From an uncultured Alphaproteobacteria bacterium (lineage in GTDB: Bacteria > Pseudomonadota > Alphaproteobacteria > Rs-D84), in the NCBI GenBank assembly GCA_947304085.1, contig CAMZAC010000037.1, positions 1 through 6,577 on the forward strand: a stretch of DNA of 6,577 nucleotides. The letters run 5' to 3'. Shown here piece by piece: positions 1 to 5,383 of the stretch. Position 1 is the first letter of the stretch. The number at the start of each line of letters is the position of its first letter. The position numbers and the translations under genes are program-made. A model generated the notes under the pieces. That model had not been told where the DNA came from. It did not search any database and worked only from the letters and a program-made list of their open reading frames with translations.

Positions 1-320
1 TGTCTGGTAATCTTGTAAATGCATTGCAAATTACTGGTAATTTAGCAGAACCTGATTTTAAAATCAGTGGTGGTGCATTAGTGGGCAAGGTTGGCTCTGC
101 TGTTGGGTTAGGGCTATTATTGGCACCTTTGACAGGTGGTTTAAGTATTGCAGGTGGTTTTGTTGCAGGGTTGCTGGCAGGGGATTTGTTAGAAAATTGG
201 TTGGCAGATGATCATCCGTATAAAACCGCGATGAAAAAAGGCGCACCGTTAAAACGTGGCGATCCAGATTGGTTTGCAACACCGATAAATGATTTGATGA
301 GTTCTGTTTTTAATCAATGA
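1..320 (+). CDS. C-terminal end of a probable AsmA-family protein (5' end outside window)
   Basis: The reading frame is open from the first full codon at base 3 to the TGA at 318-320, giving 105 residues of a C-terminus. The gene starts upstream of the window; the TTG at 24 is not a convincing start because the frame continues through it and no ribosome binding site precedes it. The segment opens with a motif of the type 'ITGNLAEPDFKI', which resembles the last strand of AsmA-like C-terminal domains (a Gly-Thr/Asn-Leu...Pro-Lys/Asp-Phe pattern). A Gly/Leu/Ala-rich hydrophobic stretch follows (roughly bases 80-195), and then a polar tail ending in SSVFNQ. AsmA-family proteins are inner-membrane-anchored periplasmic proteins linked to outer-membrane lipid homeostasis. 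The family call rests on remembered motif resemblance in a short fragment, so another membrane or periplasmic protein is possible. A hairpin terminator lies 12 bases after the stop. Confidence 0.5.
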   Translation, partial: SGNLVNALQITGNLAEPDFKISGGALVGKVGSAVGLGLLLAPLTGGLSIAGGFVAGLLAGDLLENWLADDHPYKTAMKKGAPLKRGDPDWFATPINDLMSSVFNQ

Positions 321-332
321 TGTTTTATTTAT

Positions 333-358
333 AAAAACCACCCGACTGGGTGGTTTTT
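333..358. terminator. Bidirectional intrinsic terminator between convergent genes
   Basis: A perfect 11-bp stem (AAAAACCACCC / GGGTGGTTTTT, loop GACT) has a GC-rich core with A and T tracts on its two sides, so it can act on both strands. It follows the plus-strand stop at 318-320. On the minus strand it begins only four bases beyond the stop codon of the gene ending at 363. It therefore probably ends both transcripts. Confidence 0.9.
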
Positions 359-362
359 ACAT

Positions 363-1796
363 TTACTTAACACGACCAAAAGAACGGACATTTTGTGCCA
401 GCCATTTTTGACGTTTTAATCTGACACTTTGAGCATAACGTTTTTGTGGAACGTTGTAAAAAGGTTTCTTTAAGCCTGGCACCGTTTTGTCTTTAATATT
501 ATGTTTTGGATTTAACAACCCTATTGTGCAAAGGTCGTTGTAATTATTATCATAACCCGGTGGTGGAACATCAGCATATGTTCCCCCGTGTTCAAGACAC
601 GGATCTTTTGGGTTTTGCAATGTAATATGCACAACCATATCGTTTACAAGCATATCCATATAAATAACATTGGTATTAATGTCTTTTTTCATATATGTGA
701 TCCTGTAAGGTGTTTCAGCCCAAGAAACTCCTTTGACATTAAGTAATGTGTGTGCAACATGTCCCATGTATACTTCTTCGGTTATAGTTGTATGACATAT
801 ATTGTTTGCTTCGTCATATTGATAATTTGGCATTGTCGCGCATAATTCTTTATCTTTTTGTGTTCCGGGTGTTCTGCTTGTGTGTTGTTTTGGCATATTT
901 ACCTGATCAGATGTTGATGTTGTTCCAATGCATTCGCCATCCACGGATGGTGTGATTTCAAAGCTTAACATATCTCCACCTGCTTGTTCTAAACATTCAA
1001 AGACGCTTACGTATGCTTTAATCTTCATGTTTTTAATTTTGATATATATGTCAAGCGGGTCGCCTTTGTTCATACACCATTTTCCCTTTGATATGTTTAG
1101 AATTCTGTGTGGTGTGTTTGGTTCCAGTCCCATAGCATTAAATACAGTAGGAATGACATTTTCATACCAAATCGGTTCTTCTAAACCAAGATATACGTTG
1201 TTTACCTCGCATTCATCAACAATGTAAGAATTACCTTCGGGATCAGATTTATTTTTCATAGTATATCTACCAAGACAAATTTCTTTGTTCTTTTCACGAA
1301 TTGCGTTTGTCTTTTTTATTACGGTATCAAGATCGGTTGCTATTTCTTCTTTTGTTGCAACCATATCTTCTGCTGTGAATACACAACCACCATAATAATG
1401 TTCAGGAGATTGATTCGGAATTTCGTCAGAATCGTTATTTTCAACAGGATTGTCTTCATCGGTTATACTGACAGAATCATCGTCATTTGTACCAATAATA
1501 TCATCTTTATCATTGTCAATTGGTTTGTTGTCGTCATTATGGTCGTTTAGATTGTCGTTATCATTGTCTTCAATTGGTGTATTGCTGTTATCGTCATCAT
1601 CATTAACGTCAACAACACTATCTCTATCATTTTGGTGATCAGCATTTTCATTGCTGTCATCAGCTTTATCTTCGGTTGGCGTTTTGTTTATTTGTTGTGC
1701 GCCATTGCAACCTGTACCCATCGCGAGACTGGTCATCAGCACGGCCCCAAAAGCAAATTTTGTTAATTTTTCTGTGATGTTTTCCTTAACTCTCAT
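363..1796 (-). CDS. Exported Asp/Asn-rich putative lipoprotein with duplicated Cys-containing domain (paralog A)
   Basis: This 477-aa protein belongs to no family I recognise. The N-terminus has a charged n-region (residues 1-13, containing KENITEKLTK), a hydrophobic core (about 14-26) and GTGC with Cys30, suggesting a signal peptide and possible lipidation. The box lacks the usual Leu at -3. Residues about 41-130 are dominated by Asp, Asn and Glu, probably a flexible acidic linker. Two related domains follow, about 164-274 and 313-405; each has an early 'KE(I/L)C' motif, a second Cys, a Thr-x-x-Asn...Gly...Thr/Glu-Pro segment and a late Cys-Leu-Glu. Ten cysteines lie beyond Cys30, compatible with disulfides in an oxidising compartment. 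The tail (about 444-477) is strongly basic and holds a 12-residue near-repeat. The start is well supported: GAGGAG at 1804-1809 (minus) lies 7 bases from the ATG. A homologous gene lies directly upstream at 1950-3302. A surface or periplasmic role is inference; the function is unknown. Confidence 0.9.
   Translation of the reverse strand: MRVKENITEKLTKFAFGAVLMTSLAMGTGCNGAQQINKTPTEDKADDSNENADHQNDRDSVVDVNDDDDNSNTPIEDNDNDNLNDHNDDNKPIDNDKDDIIGTNDDDSVSITDEDNPVENNDSDEIPNQSPEHYYGGCVFTAEDMVATKEEIATDLDTVIKKTNAIREKNKEICLGRYTMKNKSDPEGNSYIVDECEVNNVYLGLEEPIWYENVIPTVFNAMGLEPNTPHRILNISKGKWCMNKGDPLDIYIKIKNMKIKAYVSVFECLEQAGGDMLSFEITPSVDGECIGTTSTSDQVNMPKQHTSRTPGTQKDKELCATMPNYQYDEANNICHTTITEEVYMGHVAHTLLNVKGVSWAETPYRITYMKKDINTNVIYMDMLVNDMVVHITLQNPKDPCLEHGGTYADVPPPGYDNNYNDLCTIGLLNPKHNIKDKTVPGLKKPFYNVPQKRYAQSVRLKRQKWLAQNVRSFGRVK
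375..446 (-). repeat. Degenerate 36-bp tandem duplication in the C-terminal tail of paralog A
   Basis: Residues 451-462 (QKRYAQSVRLKR) and 463-474 (QKWLAQNVRSFG) share QK, AQ and VR at the same offsets. The underlying DNA also shows recognisable but diverged similarity. Paralog B has only one such unit (RKHYVKNIRNFG), which suggests a duplication in paralog A after the two genes separated. Confidence 0.55.
582..860 (-). repeat. Second copy of the internal domain repeat in paralog A
   Basis: It encodes residues about 313-405, starting at KDKELC and ending near PCLEHGG. It aligns with the first copy (975-1307) through KE(L/I)C, a following Cys, VYMG/VYLG, HTLLN..G / PTVFN..G, PYRI/PHRI and a final C-L-E-x-x-G-G. 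This copy is much closer to the corresponding copy in paralog B than to copy 1 of its own protein, so the domain duplication is older than the gene duplication. Confidence 0.65.
975..1307 (-). repeat. First copy of the internal domain repeat in paralog A
   Basis: It encodes residues about 164-274, from KNKEIC to CLEQAGG. Key shared positions with copy 2 are Cys174/Cys319, Cys196/Cys334 and Cys268/Cys400. Compared with copy 2 it has insertions of about 10 residues after the first Cys and around Trp240-Cys241. Similarity is clear at protein level but not obvious in the DNA. Confidence 0.6.
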
Positions 1797-1849
1797 TTTT
1801 TTACTCCTCGCTAGTTTGATTTATTAAATCTTTTTGTTCTTATAATTGG

Positions 1850-1878
1850 AGTGTTACACAATATTGTTTGTTTGTCAA
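1850..1878 (-). promoter_or_regulatory. Putative promoter of paralog A
   Basis: On the minus strand a perfect -35 TTGACA (1873-1878) is followed after 17 bases by a weak -10, AACACT (1850-1855). A better -10-like TATAAG lies closer to the gene but has no matching -35. The same AATTGACA core precedes paralog B. The position downstream of paralog B's terminator suggests independent transcription of paralog A. Confidence 0.45.
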
Positions 1879-1915
1879 TTAAAATGTTGCATGTTCTTCA
1901 AGTTGATTGTATCAT

Positions 1916-1943
1916 AAAAAAACACCCAATTGAGTGTTTTTTT
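1916..1943 (-). terminator. Intrinsic terminator of paralog B
   Basis: The minus-strand RNA can fold AAAAAAACACUC / GGGUGUUUUUUU around AAUU, with a U-G wobble, followed by the U run. In plus-strand RNA the same position is a C-A mismatch, so the hairpin favours minus-strand termination. It starts six bases after the stop codon at 1950-1952. Confidence 0.8.
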
Positions 1944-1949
1944 ATTTAT

Positions 1950-3302
1950 CTAACGACCATTATGACCAAAATTACGAATGTTTTTAACATAATGTTTCCG
2001 TGGAACAACAAAATTTGGTTTGTTAAATTTAGGCGCTATTTTATATCCAGAATTTTGTTTTGATTTTATGTTTTTAGTTTCGTAGCGATACTCACAATTT
2101 GTATAAGCATTTGGTTCTGGTCTGATTGTTGGTATACAGCTGCTACCTTGTTTTTCACACATTGTCGTATCTATGCAACTTTTTGTGTTCATAAGTTCAA
2201 CTTGAACGTTCATGTTGTTTACCAGCATATCAATATGTGCTGTAGAACCCTTTTTATTCATGCTGATAACCGTGTAAGGGACATCTGTCCAAGAAAACCC
2301 TTCGCGGTTAAGCAGTGTATGAGTGACGTTTTCTAACAGAATAAAATCAGAGATGCTTGTATAGCATGTGTTTTTTTCTTTGTCATATTTGTGGTTAGGC
2401 ATCGTTGCACACAATGTTTCGTTTCTTTGTTGGTTTGTGTCTGCGTCTCTTGTTTTATGTTGTGTTGATGTAATTGCTTTTTTTAATGTGGGTGTTGCGC
2501 TACATTCAGCTTGTGGTGCAGGATTTATAGTGGCTAAATTATCTGAAGTCGCCTGTTTCAAACAGTAATTTGATTCAAAACTTATTTCAAACACCATATT
2601 TTTTATTTTGATATCAACGGTATATATGATTTTTGAACCCTCATTATTAGAGTAGTTTGCTTGCATATATACAATCCTGTGTGGGGTATCTGGTGATAAG
2701 CCAGCTTTGTTAAATACGGTAGGCACAACATTTTCTAACCAAATAATTGGCTCTGATTCAAAATCAACAGGTTGTGCAACACAGTAATCAACAACACGGA
2801 TGTTTTCGTCACTGTCAGTATAGCTGTTGCTGTTATAACTATAAGGGCACAGTTCGTGATTTTTTTGTTGTGTTTCAATTATTTTATCAAATCCGTTCCC
2901 GGTTTGCATTTCATCTTTTGTTGCAACTATATCTTCGGGCATATCAAAATCAACGTAATATGAATTCAAGAATACGTCGGTTGGTTCTTCTGAATCATTG
3001 TTTTCAGTTGGTTTGCCTTCATTATCAGAAGGGTTAACATAATTTTCATCGTTTATGTTGGTGGTATCGTCTTTGTTATCTTCTCCATTGTTTTCAACAA
3101 AGTCGTTATCATTTGTATCAAATGCTGTATCTTTATCGTCGTTTTTTGTGTTCTCGTTATCGTTATTAGTGACATCTTCTGTTGATATTTTACGAATTTG
3201 TTGTGCATCGTCACATCCTGTGCCGATTGCGAAATAGGTTATTATTGTGGCCCCAGCAGCAATTTTTGTTAGTTTTTCTGTAATGTTTTCTTTAATTTTC
3301 AT
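1950..3302 (-). CDS. Exported Asp/Asn-rich putative lipoprotein with duplicated Cys-containing domain (paralog B)
   Basis: This 450-aa protein is a clear paralog of the one at 363-1796; the function is unknown. The signal region is nearly the same (KENITEKLTK, hydrophobic core, GTGC with Cys30), again with the non-standard Gly at -3. An Asp/Asn/Glu-rich linker spans about 41-108. The first domain (about 141-252) has Cys152, Cys174, a segment matching E-P-I-x-W...N-V-x-P-T-V-F-N and Cys247. The second (about 291-378) has LCATMPN, Cys313, HTLLN..G.SW, an MLVN-N/D-M motif and Cys376. A short Cys-rich insert (Cys382, Cys389, Cys403) follows that paralog A mostly lacks. The tail KPNFVVPRKHY...NIRNFG matches the paralog A tail. 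The ATG at 3300-3302 is supported by AAGGGG six bases upstream (3309-3314). Conservation is strongest in the signal, the domains and the tail, and weakest in the linker. A surface or periplasmic location is inference. Confidence 0.9.
   Translation of the reverse strand: MKIKENITEKLTKIAAGATIITYFAIGTGCDDAQQIRKISTEDVTNNDNENTKNDDKDTAFDTNDNDFVENNGEDNKDDTTNINDENYVNPSDNEGKPTENNDSEEPTDVFLNSYYVDFDMPEDIVATKDEMQTGNGFDKIIETQQKNHELCPYSYNSNSYTDSDENIRVVDYCVAQPVDFESEPIIWLENVVPTVFNKAGLSPDTPHRIVYMQANYSNNEGSKIIYTVDIKIKNMVFEISFESNYCLKQATSDNLATINPAPQAECSATPTLKKAITSTQHKTRDADTNQQRNETLCATMPNHKYDKEKNTCYTSISDFILLENVTHTLLNREGFSWTDVPYTVISMNKKGSTAHIDMLVNNMNVQVELMNTKSCIDTTMCEKQGSSCIPTIRPEPNAYTNCEYRYETKNIKSKQNSGYKIAPKFNKPNFVVPRKHYVKNIRNFGHNGR
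2169..2432 (-). repeat. Second copy of the internal domain repeat in paralog B
   Basis: It encodes residues about 291-378. It shares LCATMPN-x-x-Y-D, N-x-C, THTLLN, SW and a DMLVN-x-M core with copy 2 of paralog A. This is the best-conserved part of the two proteins apart from the signal region. Confidence 0.65.
2547..2882 (-). repeat. First copy of the internal domain repeat in paralog B
   Basis: It encodes residues about 141-252, with HELC, a second Cys at 174, ENVVPTVFN..G, TPHRI, VDIKIKNM and Cys247-Leu. Each of these has a counterpart in copy 1 of paralog A. Relation to its own copy 2 is weaker but shows the same order of elements. Confidence 0.6.
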
Positions 3303-3350
3303 TTTTTACCCCTTGCCAAGTTTTGTTTTTGTTTAATTATTACAATGTTT

Positions 3351-3379
3351 AACATAGCCTAATGCCACTCTTTTGTCAA
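3351..3379 (-). promoter_or_regulatory. Promoter of paralog B
   Basis: On the minus strand TTGACA (3374-3379) and TATGTT (3351-3356) are separated by exactly 17 bases, a good sigma-70-type match. A start near 3344 would leave a leader of about 40 nt before the ATG. The -35 box abuts the candidate -35 of the divergent dnaN promoter. Confidence 0.65.
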
Positions 3380-3409
3380 TTGTAATAGTTTTTTTCACTA
3401 GGGTTAAAT
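3380..3409 (+). promoter_or_regulatory. Candidate upstream promoter of dnaN
   Basis: TTGTAA (3380-3385) and TTAAAT (3404-3409) are spaced by 18 bases; each matches the sigma-70 consensus only in part. A second candidate is the extended -10 TGGTAAACT at 3446-3454, which would start transcription downstream of the hairpin at 3427-3446. The sequence alone does not decide which one drives dnaN. Confidence 0.35.
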
Positions 3410-3426
3410 AAATGTTATTTGCTCTT

Positions 3427-3446
3427 GCACCGAATCGGTGTTTTTT
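3427..3446 (+). terminator. Terminator-like hairpin in the dnaN leader
   Basis: CACCG (3428-3432) and CGGTG (3436-3440) form a GC-rich stem with an AAT loop, followed directly by six T on the plus strand. The minus-strand side has no T run, so any terminator activity would be in the dnaN direction. No plus-strand gene lies between base 320 and here for it to end. It may be a leader attenuator, a stop for stray antisense transcription from the upstream region, or a dyad operator overlapping the TGGTAAACT promoter. Confidence 0.5.
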
Positions 3447-3488
3447 GGTAAACTGCCATTAAATAATAAGAAAAGTAAAAAAAAGAAC

Positions 3489-3494
3489 AGGAGA
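3489..3494 (+). promoter_or_regulatory. Ribosome binding site that fixes the dnaN start
   Basis: AGGAGA lies six bases before the ATG at 3501. It rules out the in-frame GTG at 3438, which would sit inside the hairpin and add a Lys-rich 21-residue N-terminal extension not found in sliding clamps. The leader before it is A-rich. Confidence 0.85.
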
Positions 3495-3500
3495 AGTATC

Positions 3501-4613
3501 ATGGAATTTTCAGTGTTTCGTCAGGTTTTAATTCGTGCGTTAGGACATATGCAGTCTATTGTTGAAAAACGTGCAACTCTGCCGATTTTGATGAATGTAA
3601 AAATAGAAGTTTCAGACGATTTGGTTTTGTCTGCAACAAATGTAGATTTAGAATTGGTAGAGCATGTGGCGGCAGATATAACTTTGTCTGGCAAAACTAC
3701 TGTGCCTGTTCAGATGTTATATGATATTGTCCGTAAATTGCCTGACGATGCAGAAATCAGTTTTAAGCAATCCGGTGATCAATTGGTTGTGTCCAGTGGT
3801 CGTGCCGTGTTCCATTTGCCGACTTTACCAGCAGAAAATTTTCCTGCAATGGCAGGTGGAAATCTCAGCACCAAATTTCAAATGACGACGGGCGATTTAG
3901 CGCACTTGATAAACCAAACTAAATTTGCGATTCCAACAGACGATGTTCGTTATCATCTTGGCGGAATTTATTTCCATATATCCGAAGATACGGGCAAGTT
4001 GACTGCTGTTGCTACAGATGCACAGCGTATGGCATTGTGTGCGATGAAAGCGCCAGCCAGTAGCAATGGTATGCCATCTGTTATTTTGCCAAGACGTGTT
4101 ATTGGTGAATTATCCAAATTGTTGGAAGACGCGACAGTTGATGATGTGGTGATTGAATTGTCTGATACCAAGGCTCGGTTTACAATTGGTTCTGCAATAT
4201 TGACCAGTAAATTGGTTGATGCGCAGTATCCAAATTATCGGGTCGTTATTCCAAAGGGTAATGATAAAATTGCTGTTTTAGATAGAAAACAGTTTATAAA
4301 TGCAGTTGATTTGGTTTCTGTGGCCAGTGTTGACAAAACAAAGTCTGTTCAGTTAGCGTTTTCTATGAATAAACTGGTTATAAATGCTTCCAGTCCAGAT
4401 GCGGGAACAGCAACACAAGAATTAGATGTTGAATATAATGATGACGCGACATTTACTATTAATTTTAATGTGAAATTCTTGTTAGATGTAGCAGGTCAGG
4501 TCGAAGGTGAAAAGTTCCAAATGGAAATGCAGGAATCTTTGTCACCAACAATAATTAAATCTACAGATAAAAACACAGATGCATTGTTTGTTTTGATGCC
4601 AATGCGGATGTGA
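3501..4613 (+). CDS. dnaN: DNA polymerase III subunit beta (sliding clamp)
   Basis: This 370-aa protein is full length for the family (about 365-375 aa). DnaN forms a ring-shaped homodimer around DNA, loaded by the clamp loader; it tethers polymerase III and recruits other replication and repair proteins. The N-terminus (MEFSVFRQVLIRALGHMQSIVEKRATLPIL) carries the standard pattern of an opening strand, a helix and the 'R-x-T-x-P-I-L' turn. Three clamp domains are expected at about 1-120, 121-243 and 244-370. The middle shows the typical RYHLGGIY and TAVATDAQRMAL motifs, and the C-terminus ends in VLMPMRM, matching the 'LMPMR' ending that borders the partner-binding pocket. It has no dnaA or recF beside it, so it lies outside the classical dnaA-dnaN-recF cluster. 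A terminator follows 17 bases after the stop, so it is probably transcribed alone. Confidence 0.97.
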   Translation: MEFSVFRQVLIRALGHMQSIVEKRATLPILMNVKIEVSDDLVLSATNVDLELVEHVAADITLSGKTTVPVQMLYDIVRKLPDDAEISFKQSGDQLVVSSGRAVFHLPTLPAENFPAMAGGNLSTKFQMTTGDLAHLINQTKFAIPTDDVRYHLGGIYFHISEDTGKLTAVATDAQRMALCAMKAPASSNGMPSVILPRRVIGELSKLLEDATVDDVVIELSDTKARFTIGSAILTSKLVDAQYPNYRVVIPKGNDKIAVLDRKQFINAVDLVSVASVDKTKSVQLAFSMNKLVINASSPDAGTATQELDVEYNDDATFTINFNVKFLLDVAGQVEGEKFQMEMQESLSPTIIKSTDKNTDALFVLMPMRM

Positions 4614-4630
4614 TTTTGGGGTTTAAATAT

Positions 4631-4657
4631 AAAAACCGTCGTTTTGACGGTTTTTTT
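4631..4657 (+). terminator. Intrinsic terminator of dnaN
   Basis: A 10-bp stem (AAAAACCGTC / GACGGTTTTT) with loop GTTTT is followed by further T to 4657. It separates dnaN from efp, which has its own promoter. Confidence 0.9.
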
Positions 4658-4668
4658 ATTATGATTTG

Positions 4669-4696
4669 TTGAAAATGTTTTTTTTGGTGCTATATT
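4669..4696 (+). promoter_or_regulatory. Promoter of efp
   Basis: TTGAAA (4669-4674) and TATATT (4691-4696) each match five of six consensus bases, with a 16-base spacer. An overlapping TATAGT lies at 4698-4703. Position after the dnaN terminator and about 45 bases before the efp start fits well. Confidence 0.6.
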
Positions 4697-4740
4697 CTAT
4701 AGTACGTTTATGTTGAACATTAAGACAAAAGGTAAAAACA

Positions 4741-5310
4741 ATGGCATCTTATATTGCAAATGATATGCGTGTGGGTTGGGTTATTTCCCATAACGGTAAA
4801 CGTTATTCTGTGACTTCGATTACTAAAGTAAAACCTGGTAAAGGTGGCGCTTTTGTTCAGGCTGATTTGCGTGATATTGATTCTGGAAACAAAGGTGGTG
4901 ATCGTTGGCGCGCAGAAGATAAAGTTGAAAAATTGATGGTTGAAGATTTGGATTGTCAGTATTTGTATTCGGATGGAACAGATGCGTTCTTTATGAATTT
5001 ATCTGATTATGAACAATTTACAATGCCAAATGAAAGTCTGGGTGAACAGATGAAGTTCTTGGCACCAGAAATGGTTGTAAAAGCTAATTTTGTTGAAGGT
5101 CAGCCAGTTTCTATCACTTTGCCAAAGACAGTTGTTGCAACTGTTGAAGAAACAGAGATTGCATTAAAAGGTCAAACTGTGACTGGTAGTGGCGGAAAAC
5201 CTGCGATTTTAGATAACGGTGTTCGTGTTCAGGTTCCTGTGTTTATTGAACAAGGAGAAAAAATAGTTGTTAATACCGAAACACTTGAATATGTAGAAAG
5301 AGCAAAATAA
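4741..5310 (+). CDS. efp: Translation elongation factor P
   Basis: EF-P binds ribosomes stalled at consecutive prolines and promotes peptide bond formation in the cytoplasm. The 189 aa equal the usual length, with an N-terminal KOW-like domain (about 1-63) and two OB-fold domains (about 64-128 and 129-189). The KPGKGGAF loop places Lys34 at the tip, the residue beta-lysylated in E. coli by EpmA/EpmB; whether those enzymes exist here cannot be seen. Other matches are RAEDKVEK near residue 60, KPAILDNGVRVQVP and FI..GEKIVVNT..LEYVER at the end, the usual domain III signature. The ATG is preceded by AAGGT (4729-4733) and is in the right place by homology. The gene is flanked by terminators and looks monocistronic. 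The sequence resembles alphaproteobacterial EF-P more than the shorter Gram-positive form, from memory. Confidence 0.96.
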   Translation: MASYIANDMRVGWVISHNGKRYSVTSITKVKPGKGGAFVQADLRDIDSGNKGGDRWRAEDKVEKLMVEDLDCQYLYSDGTDAFFMNLSDYEQFTMPNESLGEQMKFLAPEMVVKANFVEGQPVSITLPKTVVATVEETEIALKGQTVTGSGGKPAILDNGVRVQVPVFIEQGEKIVVNTETLEYVERAK

Positions 5311-5360
5311 ATTACAACAGTACATATGCATGTTCTAATTTATTTGAAAAAAAATTTTTG

Positions 5361-5383
5361 CCGCCCGTTTGGGCGGTGTTTTT
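5361..5383. terminator. Shared terminator between convergent efp and fba
   Basis: A GC-only 6-bp stem (CCGCCC / GGGCGG, loop GTTT) is followed on the plus strand by TGTTTTT. On the minus strand it begins five bases after the fba stop codon and is followed by CAAAAA and then a run of eight T (5347-5359 region). Termination is most plausible for efp; the distal T run makes it possible for fba as well. Confidence 0.8.

Noticed and set aside
24..320. A complete 98-aa protein starting at TTG 24
   Set aside because: The frame is open to the left edge and no ribosome binding site precedes the TTG, so this is the tail of a longer gene.
1450..1638. Ser/Leu-rich plus-strand frame opposite the Asp/Asn linker (a similar one lies at 3055-3237)
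   Set aside because: It is the mirror of GAT/AAT/GAC codons in the minus-strand genes; it has no ribosome binding site and low-complexity composition.
1410..1690. Possible short tandem repeat or CRISPR-like array in the repetitive-looking linker DNA
   Set aside because: The repetition is only of Asp and Asn codons without a fixed unit length or repeat-spacer pattern.
3438..3500. In-frame N-terminal extension of dnaN starting at GTG 3438
   Set aside because: It begins inside a hairpin, has no ribosome binding site, is Lys/Asn-rich and unlike clamp N-termini; the ATG at 3501 has AGGAGA at ideal spacing.
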